DNA from: Hyphomicrobiales bacterium
GTDB lineage: Bacteria; Pseudomonadota; Alphaproteobacteria; Rhizobiales; Rhizobiaceae
Length of the DNA stretch: 64,000 nt
Assembly (NCBI GenBank): GCA_900473685.1
Contig: UCNE01000010.1
Location: 62,001 to 126,000 of the forward strand
Direction: 5' to 3'
Shown piece after piece: positions 9,214-16,527 of this stretch. The notes under the pieces were generated by a model, which was not told the DNA's origin, ran no database searches, and saw only the letters and a list, made by a program, of their open reading frames with translations. Numbering within the stretch: position 1 is the first letter of the stretch; each line of letters opens with the position of its first letter. The translations under genes were made by a program, and so were the position numbers.

Positions 9214-10400
9214 CCATCCCACCCCTCCAGAAACAATACCCGCTCGACGCCGGCAAATTTCGCCACGCGTGCCAGTTCCGCCTCCAGCCGCTCCATGCGT
9301 CCCGCGGAGGCCCGCACGCCCTTTTCCCACCAGAGCCGCTTGACGGCGAGCGTCCCTGCCTTGCGCTCCGCCTTCATGTCGATGCGGCCGACGATGCGGT
9401 CGCCTTCGAGCAGCGGGAAGACGTAATAGCCGTATTCGCGCTTCGGTTCGGGAACGAAAACCTCGATGCGATAATAGAAGCCGAACAGGCGCTCGGTGCG
9501 GTTGCGGTTGCGGATCAGCGGGTCAAAGGGGCTGAGCACGCGGATGCGGGCGGGCGCATCTGCGAGGTCACCGAGATTGTCGGGGAATCCGGTGAAGGCA
9601 TAGGAAAGGCGCGGCTTGTCGCCATCGGCAGGCTCGATCATCACTTCGGTCAGTTCGTCGCGATGCTGCATAACCCAGGCCTTTGCCTCGTCTGGCGAGA
9701 CCAGATCGAAGAAGGCGGCGATTTCGCCGTGGGTGGCAAAGCCCAGCCGGTCGAGCGCTGCGCGGCAGGCCCAGTCGAGGAAGGCCTCATGGCTGACCTC
9801 CGGCTCATAGTGGTGGCCGGGAATGACGCGCTCGGTGAGATCGTAGATCTTCTGAAAATTCTGACGGCCGGCGATGGCGAGCTTGCCGGTATGCCAGTAG
9901 TATTCGAGCGCCGTCTTGTTGGGATGCCAGTTCCACCAGCCGCCCGATTTGTGGTCGGCGACCTTCAGGTCGCGCGACATTGCAGCGCCACCTTCGGCAA
10001 TGCGCTGGTAGGTTTCTTCAAACGTGCTGTCATACCCCTCGCCATGCCATTTCAGCCAGCGCTCGCGCATGACCGGCTCGCGGCGGGCAAAGCGATGCTT
10101 CCAGTAGCGAAAGAATTCCGTCGGCAGGATCGACGCATCGTGCGTCCAGTGCTCGAACAGCGCCCCGTCCTTTTCCAGAAGCTCGGTCAGGTGCTCGCGC
10201 CTATAGGTCTGGTTGCGTGAAAACAGAATCTGGTGATGGGCGCGCTCGACGGTCGAGATGCTGTCGACCTGGACGAAGCCGATCTCGTGAATGAGATCGA
10301 GCAGCCCCTGTTTGCCAAGCGCCCGGTTCGGGGCTGCGGCCAGGCCTTGCTTGTTGAGAAAGATGCGCCGGGCATCGCGGTTGGAAACGGGAATCGCCAT
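9210..10400 (-). CDS. AlkX/YcaQ-type DNA glycosylase (winged-helix, HTH_42)
   Basis: A 396-residue protein of the HTH_42 family that includes E. coli YcaQ (AlkX) and Streptomyces AlkZ, monofunctional glycosylases that remove bulky N-alkylpurines and unhook interstrand crosslinks. Near residue 40 the protein reads GFVQVDSIS. This is the Q-hydrophobic-D catalytic motif of the YcaQ branch, unlike the Q-hydrophobic-Q of AlkZ. The conserved hairpin region HWTHDASILP follows, and the tail reads LRASAGRMERLEAELARVAKFAGV in two parts. ATG at 10400 begins at MAIPVSNRDARRIFL; a longer reading to 10466 adds an unrelated cysteine-rich leader. There is no obvious operon partner. Confidence 0.88.
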   Translation of the reverse strand: MAIPVSNRDARRIFLNKQGLAAAPNRALGKQGLLDLIHEIGFVQVDSISTVERAHHQILFSRNQTYRREHLTELLEKDGALFEHWTHDASILPTEFFRYWKHRFARREPVMRERWLKWHGEGYDSTFEETYQRIAEGGAAMSRDLKVADHKSGGWWNWHPNKTALEYYWHTGKLAIAGRQNFQKIYDLTERVIPGHHYEPEVSHEAFLDWACRAALDRLGFATHGEIAAFFDLVSPDEAKAWVMQHRDELTEVMIEPADGDKPRLSYAFTGFPDNLGDLADAPARIRVLSPFDPLIRNRNRTERLFGFYYRIEVFVPEPKREYGYYVFPLLEGDRIVGRIDMKAERKAGTLAVKRLWWEKGVRASAGRMERLEAELARVAKFAGVERVLFLEGWDG

Positions 10401-10512
10401 GCAACAATCTAGGCAAATGTTCACACTTTGTTCAAGCCCAAACCGAAGCCTATTTCCATCCGCCAAGAAATCGTCCTATAGAGCCTCGACATTCGAACGC
10501 GGGGGACGCGGA

Positions 10513-11193
10513 TTGGACATACGCTTCACCAGTGTGTCCGTCAGTTTTGGCGGGCGCACGGTTCTTCAGCCGCTGACGCTGTCGCTGACCGAACGGCGCA
10601 TCGGCATTATCGGGCTGAACGGCTCGGGCAAGACCACGTTTGCGCGGCTGATCAACGGCTTGGTCAAGCCGGCCAGCGGCACCGTGACCGTCAACGGTCT
10701 CGATACCGTCAAGGATACAAGCGCAGCGCTGGCTGAGGCTGGTTTCATCTTCCAGAACCCGCAGCATCAGATCATCATGCCGATCGTGCACGAGGATATC
10801 GCTTTCGGCCTGAAGAACCGCGGATTGAAGGCAGACGAGATCGAGCGGCGCACAGCGGCCGTGCTCGCACGCTTCGGCATCGCGCATCTGGCCAAAAGGC
10901 GCGTGCACGAGCTTTCGGGCGGTGAAACGCAGCTGGTGGCCATCGCCAGCGTGCTGGTCACCGGCCCCGGCATCCTCATCCTCGACGAGCCGACCAATCA
11001 GCTGGACCTGAAGAACCGGCGTCTGGTGGAAAACACCATTGCCGGGCTTGACGAGCATACGATCGTCATCAGCCACGACCTGCCGCTGATCGCGAAATTC
11101 GACCGCGTGCTTGTGTTCCATGAAAGCAGGCTCATCGCCGATGGCCCAGCAGAAGACAGCATCCGCGCCTATCATGCGGTGGCCGGATGCTGA
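10513..11193 (+). CDS. bioM: Biotin ECF transporter ATPase (A component)
   Basis: An ABC ATPase of 226 residues energising biotin uptake. The Walker A motif is GLNGSGKTT, the Q-loop region is IFQNPQHQI, the signature is LSGGETQLVAIA, and Walker B is ILILDEPTNQLD with the switch histidine in VISHDLP. The chosen start is TTG at 10513, which directly precedes DIRFTSVSVSFGG and has GGGGGA about 7 bases upstream; upstream ATGs would overlap the divergent glycosylase gene. The last 7 bases overlap bioN (ATGCTGA), indicating translational coupling. With bioN and bioY it forms the tripartite transporter known from Rhizobium etli and other rhizobia. Confidence 0.92.
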   Translation: MDIRFTSVSVSFGGRTVLQPLTLSLTERRIGIIGLNGSGKTTFARLINGLVKPASGTVTVNGLDTVKDTSAALAEAGFIFQNPQHQIIMPIVHEDIAFGLKNRGLKADEIERRTAAVLARFGIAHLAKRRVHELSGGETQLVAIASVLVTGPGILILDEPTNQLDLKNRRLVENTIAGLDEHTIVISHDLPLIAKFDRVLVFHESRLIADGPAEDSIRAYHAVAGC

Positions 11194-11807
11194 ACGGGCT
11201 GAATATCGAGGGCACGACGCTGCTGCACCGGATGACGGTGCGGATGAAGCTCGCCATCCTGCTCGTCTGCGGGCTTGCGCTTTATGCCGTGTCCTCGTTC
11301 TTCGTCCTTGTCCCAGCCTTCATCATTGCTGCCGTCATCTACTTCACCACCGGCCTCGCCTTCCGCGAGGCCGTGTCGCGGCTGAAGCCCATCCTCTTCA
11401 CCATCCTGATCCTGTTGATCGCCACCGCCTATCTCACGTCGATACATACGGCGGCCGAAAGCTTTTTCCGGCTGATGGCGATCGTGCTGTTTGCCGGTGC
11501 GGTGACGGCGACGACGGCGACCGGCGCCTTTATCGACGAAATCACCCGGCTGTTGCAGCCGCTCGACCGGCTCGGCCTGGTGCGGGCCGCCGATGTCGGG
11601 CTCGCCTTCGGGCTGGTGCTGCGCTTCGTTCCGGATATTTTTAACCACTACCAGTCGATCCGCGAAGCACACCGGGCGCGCGGGCTGAAGGTCCGGCCGT
11701 TGACGATCCTTGCGCCGTTGATCATCCTGACGCTGAAGGACGCCGACACGATCGCCATGGCGATTGACGCCCGCGGCTTCCGGCGGCCACGCGAAAGGCT
11801 TCGTTGA
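11187..11807 (+). CDS. bioN: Biotin ECF transporter transmembrane T component
   Basis: A 206-residue integral membrane protein of the CbiQ/EcfT family with about five hydrophobic segments. It carries the cytoplasmic coupling-helix signatures that dock the ATPases (the IREAHRARGLKV region and the C-terminal IDARGFRRPRERLR). It couples ATP hydrolysis by BioM to movement of the biotin-binding BioY. The start overlaps the end of bioM. bioY follows after an 81-base gap. T components are shorter in BioN than in group II EcfT proteins, matching this length. Confidence 0.9.
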   Translation: MLNGLNIEGTTLLHRMTVRMKLAILLVCGLALYAVSSFFVLVPAFIIAAVIYFTTGLAFREAVSRLKPILFTILILLIATAYLTSIHTAAESFFRLMAIVLFAGAVTATTATGAFIDEITRLLQPLDRLGLVRAADVGLAFGLVLRFVPDIFNHYQSIREAHRARGLKVRPLTILAPLIILTLKDADTIAMAIDARGFRRPRERLR

Positions 11808-11888
11808 TGGAGAACGCATTCTTCCGTCTCTGTCCCGTTTAGGCTCCGGCCGCACGCATGCACAAACACTGATGACAAAGGACCTGCC

Positions 11889-12449
11889 ATGACCACCAGA
11901 GACCTCGTTCTCATTGCCCTGTTCACCGCCATCATCGTCGTTCTCGGCCTCATTCCGCCGGTGACGCTGGGCGCGGTCCCGATTACTGCCCAGTCAATGG
12001 GTGTCATGCTCGCCGGCTGCATCATCGGCGCCAAGCGCGGCGCACTAGCCTACGTGTTGGTTATCCTGATGGTGGCGATCGGCCTACCGGTTCTGTCCGG
12101 CGGCCGCGGCGGCCTTGCGATCCTTGCCGGCCCAACCGGCGGCTATATCATCGGCTGGGTTGTGGGTGCCTATGTGACCGGTATCCTTGCCGAACGTCTA
12201 GTCAGTGAACGCCAGACTGGTGGGCGCCAGATAGCGGGATTTCTACTGGCATCAGTTATCGGGGGTATCGGTATCGTTCATCTGTTCGGCGTCGCATGGC
12301 TCGCTTTCCATACAAAAAGCAACCTTGGCGTGGCGTTCATGGTGGGATCGGCACCTTTCATTCCATTCGATCTCCTGAAAGCCTGCATAGCAACGCTCGC
12401 CGCCCGCGCGGTTCTTGCCGGTTATCCGCTGCTGCACGCGCGCGCCTGA
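11889..12449 (+). CDS. bioY: Biotin transporter substrate-binding subunit
   Basis: A 186-residue BioY-family S component with six predicted membrane helices. It shows the family pattern VTLGAVPITAQSMGVMLAGCIIGAKRG (two segments) and AGPTGGYIIGW. BioY alone binds biotin; BioMN supplies energy. Its stop is only 5 bases before the proposed start of the next gene. I looked for a BioR-type TTATCTATAA box upstream of bioM and did not find a convincing one. Confidence 0.93.
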   Translation: MTTRDLVLIALFTAIIVVLGLIPPVTLGAVPITAQSMGVMLAGCIIGAKRGALAYVLVILMVAIGLPVLSGGRGGLAILAGPTGGYIIGWVVGAYVTGILAERLVSERQTGGRQIAGFLLASVIGGIGIVHLFGVAWLAFHTKSNLGVAFMVGSAPFIPFDLLKACIATLAARAVLAGYPLLHARA

Positions 12450-12454
12450 GCGCC

Positions 12455-13447
12455 GTGGCGGATCATCTTGCAGCCCTGGTGGCAGAATATGGCAATCCGG
12501 AGGATGTGATCCGGCTTGCCAGACTGCCGCGCCCGGACCTTGAACCGGGCATGGTGGAAATCGCCGTCGAACGTGCGGCGATCAATCCTTCCGATCTGAT
12601 CCCCGTGACCGGCGCCTATAGCAATCGCACCGTTCTGCCCTTTGTGCCGGGCTTCGAGGGCGTCGGCACCGTCAGCCGCGTCGGCGCCGGTGTCACCGGC
12701 CTGAAATCCGGCGACCGCGTGCTGCCGCTCGGGGCAAGCGGCCTGTGGCAAAGCTATCTCCAACGCCCGGCAGAGTGGTGTTTTGCTGTTCCGGATGACC
12801 TTTCGGCCGACCAGGCCACAACCGCCTATATCAATCCGATGACCACGTTGCGGCTGATCGCGGAATTGAAGGCTCATTTTGGTGGTTCTTCCGGGCTTAC
12901 AGGCCGCCGGATCGCTGTCACCGCGGCCGGGTCTGCGATCGGCCGGATGTTGCTCTCGACGTTTTCGGCCGAAGGCGCCGACGTCACGGCAATCGTGCGC
13001 AACAAAACAACGCTGGCTCGCCTGCTCGTCCTGCCGAGCCTTCAAACTTGTCTGGCCCGGGAAAACTCTAGCGGCAGCGATAGAGTTTTCGATGCGGTGG
13101 TCGATGCCGTCGGTGGTGATCCCGGCGGAAGCCTTTTGCGGCAAAACCTGGCGCCCGGCGGCGTGTTTCTGCAATACGGTGCGCTGAGCGGCGCACCGAT
13201 TGCCCAGGCGGCGATTTCGGCGCGGCCGGATGTCCGCTTTGCCTTTCTCTGGCTGCGCACCTTCATTCACTCGGCTGGAAGACAGGCAATTTCCAATGCG
13301 CTTGCCCAGTGTCTTGACGGAATCCGTGACGGCTCGATGGTGAGCCACATCGCCGCGACCTACCCGCTGTCGCGGCTTGACGAGGCACTTGCCCACCAGA
13401 ACGCCCCGGACCGCTACGGCAAGATCCTTCTTGACCCGCGCTGTTGA
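12455..13447 (+). CDS. Zinc-less alcohol dehydrogenase / quinone-reductase-like MDR protein
   Basis: A 330-residue medium-chain dehydrogenase/reductase. The N-terminal GroES-like domain contains INPSDLIPVTGAYSNR and the family motif FVPGFEGVGTVSRVGAGV. A Rossmann domain with TAAGSAIGRM binds NADPH. It lacks the cysteine/histidine zinc ligands of classical alcohol dehydrogenases, and resembles 2-enoyl thioester reductases (MECR/ETR) and quinone oxidoreductases; the substrate is undetermined. GTG at 12455 is the first start after the bioY stop that leads straight into the domain; no clear ribosome site is visible, so translation may be coupled to bioY. Confidence 0.8.
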   Translation: MADHLAALVAEYGNPEDVIRLARLPRPDLEPGMVEIAVERAAINPSDLIPVTGAYSNRTVLPFVPGFEGVGTVSRVGAGVTGLKSGDRVLPLGASGLWQSYLQRPAEWCFAVPDDLSADQATTAYINPMTTLRLIAELKAHFGGSSGLTGRRIAVTAAGSAIGRMLLSTFSAEGADVTAIVRNKTTLARLLVLPSLQTCLARENSSGSDRVFDAVVDAVGGDPGGSLLRQNLAPGGVFLQYGALSGAPIAQAAISARPDVRFAFLWLRTFIHSAGRQAISNALAQCLDGIRDGSMVSHIAATYPLSRLDEALAHQNAPDRYGKILLDPRC

Positions 13448-13510
13448 AAACACCGCGAACGCCCTACCTAAAGCATGGACCTCGAACCCCTGAAGCCATA
13501 GGTTCCCGCC

Positions 13511-14437
13511 ATGACCACGATCCTGTTCGAAAACCCGATCTTTCTGGAACACAAGGTTCCGGAAGGCCATCCGGAACGGCCCGACCGGCTGAAGGCGCTC
13601 AATCTGGCGCTGGAGCATGAGCGGTTTTCGCCGCTGTCGCGGCTTGAGGCGCCGCAGGGCAACGAGGATCTGGTGCTGCTTGCCCATCCGGAACAGCATC
13701 TGCGCACCGTCATGTCCGCGATCCCCGAGGAAGGCATCAATGCCGTAGAGGCCGACACCTATGCCAGCCCCGCCAGCCTGCAGGCTGCGCTCACCGGTAT
13801 CGGTGGCGCGGTCGCGGCCGTCGACGCGGTATTCTCCGGCAAGGCCGACAATGTTTTCGTCGCCTCGCGCCCGCCCGGCCACCATGCCGAGAAGAACAAG
13901 GCGATGGGCTTCTGTTTCTTCAACAACATCGCCATCGCCGCCCGCCATGCCCAGCAGAGACACGGTGTTGAACGCGTCGCGATCGTCGACTGGGACGTGC
14001 ATCACGGCAACGGCACGCAGGACATCTTCTGGGATGATCCCTCGGTGCTATTCTGTTCGACGCACCAGATGCCGCTTTATCCCGGCAGCGGCGCCAAGAC
14101 CGAGACGGGGGCCGGCAATATCGTCAACGCACCGCTGTCCCCCGACACCGGCAGCGAGCATTTTCGCGAGGCGTTCAAGTCTCGCGTCCTGACGGCGCTG
14201 GATGATTTCCGGCCGGATTTCATCCTGATCTCCGCCGGGTTCGATGCCCATCACCGCGATCCCTTGGCGCAGATCAATCTCACCGCCGAGGATTTCGACT
14301 GGGCGACCGGGCGGCTGCTCGACGTCGCCGGAAAAACCGCAAACAACCGCATCGTCAGCCTGCTCGAAGGCGGCTACGATCTCCAGGGGCTGGCCGAATC
14401 GGCCGCGACCCATATCTACCGCCTGATGAGAGGATGA
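13511..14437 (+). CDS. Histone deacetylase superfamily amidohydrolase
   Basis: A 308-residue zinc amidohydrolase of the HDAC/acetylpolyamine-amidohydrolase/AcuC family. The active-site parts are all present: [20 protein letters not shown] (tandem histidines), [15 protein letters not shown] (zinc Asp and His) and [14 protein letters not shown] (second zinc Asp). Bacterial members deacetylate acetylpolyamines, acetylated proteins or other N-acetyl substrates; which applies here cannot be told. The gene is closely followed by xseB, an arrangement common in rhizobia, so the two probably share a transcript. Confidence 0.9.
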   Translation: MTTILFENPIFLEHKVPEGHPERPDRLKALNLALEHERFSPLSRLEAPQGNEDLVLLAHPEQHLRTVMSAIPEEGINAVEADTYASPASLQAALTGIGGAVAAVDAVFSGKADNVFVASRPPGHHAEKNKAMGFCFFNNIAIAARHAQQRHGVERVAIVDWDVHHGNGTQDIFWDDPSVLFCSTHQMPLYPGSGAKTETGAGNIVNAPLSPDTGSEHFREAFKSRVLTALDDFRPDFILISAGFDAHHRDPLAQINLTAEDFDWATGRLLDVAGKTANNRIVSLLEGGYDLQGLAESAATHIYRLMRG

Positions 14438-14439
14438 CC

Positions 14440-14691
14440 ATGACCACCGCTGCACAAACCGACGTATCCACCCTCTCCTTCGAAAAGGCCGTCGAAGAAC
14501 TCGAAGCCATCGTCTCGGCACTGGAGCGCGGCGATGTGGCGCTCGACAAGTCGATCGAGATTTATGAGCGCGGAGAAGCGCTGAAGAAACATTGTGAAGC
14601 GCTGCTCGGTGCCGCCGAAAACCGCATCGAAAAGATCAGACTGGACCGGGCCGGAAAACCGCAGGGCGTCGAGCCGCTCGACGGGGAGTGA
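14440..14691 (+). CDS. xseB: Exodeoxyribonuclease VII small subunit
   Basis: An 83-residue helical protein with the XseB signature [18 protein letters not shown] and [19 protein letters not shown]. It assembles in several copies with one XseA to form ExoVII, which degrades single-stranded DNA. Two ATGs are possible. The one at 14434 overlaps the preceding stop but lies directly against the GAGAGG sequence at 14428-14433. The one at 14440 has the proper 6-base spacing and is preferred. In related genomes dxs usually lies close downstream; here a toxin-antitoxin pair and pirin intervene. Confidence 0.93.
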   Translation: MTTAAQTDVSTLSFEKAVEELEAIVSALERGDVALDKSIEIYERGEALKKHCEALLGAAENRIEKIRLDRAGKPQGVEPLDGE

Positions 14692-14703
14692 GCGGCTCCC
14701 AAG

Positions 14704-15054
14704 CTATAGGGCGATGGTCGTTCTGATTTCATCATAGCCTGCATGCAGGCCTTTGGCGTCATGTTCGATCAGGCCGGCTTTCGACAAAATCTCCACATCC
14801 TCGTGAACACGCCGATAGTCCCGGCCCAGGCTGCGCGCCAGTGCGGCAATGCTGGCCTGTGGATGGCGGCGCAGATGACGCAGCAGCTCAAGACGTTTTG
14901 TCGTCATTGTCTGTGACAACGCATCCCAATTCACAAAGGTCAGGTGATCTTCCGAAACGGCCTCGCCCTTTTCCGCGCGATGCCATGCGTCCGCGACCCT
15001 CTTCTGAAGGTCATCAAAAGAGCCGCCAATATGAAGCTGTACGTCCTTGCTCAT
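14704..15054 (-). CDS. tumA: TumA-like antitoxin (winged-helix DNA-binding)
   Basis: A 116-residue protein ending in a winged-helix/MarR-like domain (KRLELLRHLRRHPQASIAAL then LGRDYRRVHEDVEIL). This is the pattern of HVO_A0114-family regulators that pair with TumE toxins. The N-terminal 50 residues (GSFDDLQKRVADAWHRAEKG) are the likely toxin-binding part. Its ATG overlaps the toxin stop by 4 bases, so the order is toxin first, antitoxin second, on the minus strand. As in other type II systems it probably represses its own promoter, where an 18-base palindrome lies (15360-15377). The symbol follows family similarity, not experiment. Confidence 0.78.
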   Translation of the reverse strand: MSKDVQLHIGGSFDDLQKRVADAWHRAEKGEAVSEDHLTFVNWDALSQTMTTKRLELLRHLRRHPQASIAALARSLGRDYRRVHEDVEILSKAGLIEHDAKGLHAGYDEIRTTIAL

Positions 15055-15341
15055 ATCCGTTCTCCTCTTACTTTTTCGACATCCAGCCGGAAATCGGCCA
15101 GTAGCTGTTCAATGGAAACAAACGCATAACCCTCTTCGCGGTCATCATAGTGGCGATGATCGCCCTTGCCGCGCTCGTTGTCATATCCAACAATTCTCTC
15201 GCCTGGGCGGCCGTAAAACAGAGAATATTTGAGAAAGTGCGACGCTGGCGGAACGGATACCGGCACGTGCCAAACCTTGATCTCAAGGATCGCACCATCC
15301 CGAAAAATCAGCCGATCACGGATGATCAATGTCGCTTTCAT
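15051..15341 (-). CDS. tumE: TumE-family toxin
   Basis: A 96-residue protein of the TumE/DUF6516 toxin family. Hallmarks are the N-terminal strand pair (KATLIIRDRLIFRDGAILE), the FLKYSLFYGRPGERIVGYDN core and the GKGDHRHYDDRE motif, thought to be part of the active site. It is partnered with the downstream antitoxin through a 4-base overlap. The biochemical target of this family is not settled, so I give none. The start codon lies very close to the predicted -10 box, suggesting a very short leader. The segment is richer in A+T than adjoining xseB and dxs, consistent with lateral gain. Confidence 0.8.
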   Translation of the reverse strand: MKATLIIRDRLIFRDGAILEIKVWHVPVSVPPASHFLKYSLFYGRPGERIVGYDNERGKGDHRHYDDREEGYAFVSIEQLLADFRLDVEKVRGERI

Positions 15342-15348
15342 TCTTCAA

Positions 15349-15385
15349 AATATGTCATGTGACGCCATATGGCGTCAAGCGCCAT
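15349..15385 (-). promoter_or_regulatory. Promoter and palindromic operator of the tumE-tumA pair
   Basis: On the minus strand a TTGACG -35 box (plus 15373-15378) and a CATATT -10 box (plus 15349-15354) are separated by 18 bases. A perfect 18-base palindrome, TGACGCCATATGGCGTCA (15360-15377), fills the spacer and overlaps the -35. A third half-site, CGCCAT at 15380-15385, pairs with ATGGCG to form a second overlapping dyad. A repressor bound here would block RNA polymerase, fitting autoregulation by the antitoxin. The -10 ends 7 bases before the toxin ATG at 15341. Confidence 0.6.
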
Positions 15386-15463
15386 AAATACGTGAGAGGA
15401 CACTGGTAGTTTTCCTGCTGCGGGCCTACCTTAGGGTCAATATGAACCGACGAGGACCAGCCC

Positions 15464-16387
15464 ATGAGCTTCTTTCCCGGACCAGACCCCGAAGCCGGCG
15501 ATGCGCCTGCGTGTGATGCGATCGAACATCTCATCATTCCGCGCACCAGCGATATCGGCAATCTGCAGGTACGCCGGGCGCTGCCGACGGCAAAGCGGCG
15601 GCTGGTCGGGCCGTTCATCTTCTTTGACCGGATGGGGCCGGCACTTCTCAAGGCTGGCCAGGCACTCGACGTGCGGCCGCATCCGCATATCGGGCTTTCG
15701 ACCGTCACCTACCTGTTCGACGGCGAGATCAAGCATCGCGACAGCCTGGGAACCGAAATGGTCATCTCGCCGGGCGACCTCAACCTGATGACGGCGGGGC
15801 GCGGTATCGTGCATTCGGAGCGCTCGCCGGAAAACCTGCGCGGCAAACCGCAATCGATCTCCGGCCTGCAGACCTGGCTTGCCCTGCCCGACCAATACGA
15901 GGAAATCGATCCGATCTTTGCCCATACGGAAAAGCGCGACCTGCCCGCTTTCAACATGGATGGCTTGCAGGGCCGCGTCGTCATCGGCCAGTTCGAAGGC
16001 ATGAAGTCGCCGGTTTCGGTGTTTTCCGATACGATCTATGTCGACCTGCGGATCGAACCCGGCAAGAGCGCGCCCTTTGCCGCTGAATGGGAAGAGCGGG
16101 CCCTCTATATCCTCGAGGGTGAAGCGATCATTGCCGGTGATCATTTTGCCGACAATCAACTGCTGGTTTTGCGGGCAGGCGATGCGATTACCATCACGGC
16201 CGGTCAGGCGGGCTGTCATATCATGCTGTTCGGGGGTGCCGCCCTTGGCTCTGCCCGGCATATCTGGTGGAATTTCGTTTCCTCGTCCAAGGAGCGGATC
16301 GAACAGGCCAAGGAGGAATGGCGAACGGGCCGTTTTGACATCGTCCCGGGCGATGAAGAAGAGTTTATCCCTTTGCCGGAGCGGTAA
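15464..16387 (+). CDS. Pirin-family bicupin protein
   Basis: A 307-residue pirin. The N-terminal cupin has the metal-binding histidines in RPHPHIGLSTVTYLFDG and the later HSE (GIVHSERSPE), as in quercetinase-type pirins such as YhhW. The second cupin spans about 190-290, ending in a conserved WWNFVSSSKERIEQAKEEW tail. Bacterial pirins act as metal-dependent dioxygenases or as redox-sensing regulators of metabolic enzymes; no specific role can be given here. GAGGA precedes ATG 15464 at good spacing. It is divergent from the toxin gene and 140 bases upstream of dxs. Confidence 0.88.
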   Translation: MSFFPGPDPEAGDAPACDAIEHLIIPRTSDIGNLQVRRALPTAKRRLVGPFIFFDRMGPALLKAGQALDVRPHPHIGLSTVTYLFDGEIKHRDSLGTEMVISPGDLNLMTAGRGIVHSERSPENLRGKPQSISGLQTWLALPDQYEEIDPIFAHTEKRDLPAFNMDGLQGRVVIGQFEGMKSPVSVFSDTIYVDLRIEPGKSAPFAAEWEERALYILEGEAIIAGDHFADNQLLVLRAGDAITITAGQAGCHIMLFGGAALGSARHIWWNFVSSSKERIEQAKEEWRTGRFDIVPGDEEEFIPLPER

Positions 16388-16527
16388 TTTTCGATAAACT
16401 CCCTGTTTGCGCCGCAAGAAAACCGGTTTTTGCAATCCATAACGAAACTGTTTAAAGACGCGGTTCCCTGCGGACACCCACACTTGAAATCGCGGCTTCC
16501 AAAGACGCGGGAACGAAGGCCTCCAGA

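Noticed and set aside
10470-10512. Possible BioR box (TCCTATAGAG) upstream of bioM.
   Set aside because: Too few matches to the TTATCTATAA consensus and only one half resembles it.
12422-14005. A 527-codon minus-strand frame across the MDR and HDAC genes.
   Set aside because: Both plus-strand genes are well supported with intact motifs; the antisense frame has no recognisable domain or ribosome site.
14704-15341. A phage or transposon carrying the toxin-antitoxin pair.
   Set aside because: No integrase, transposase, terminal repeat or tRNA attachment site is visible around the pair.
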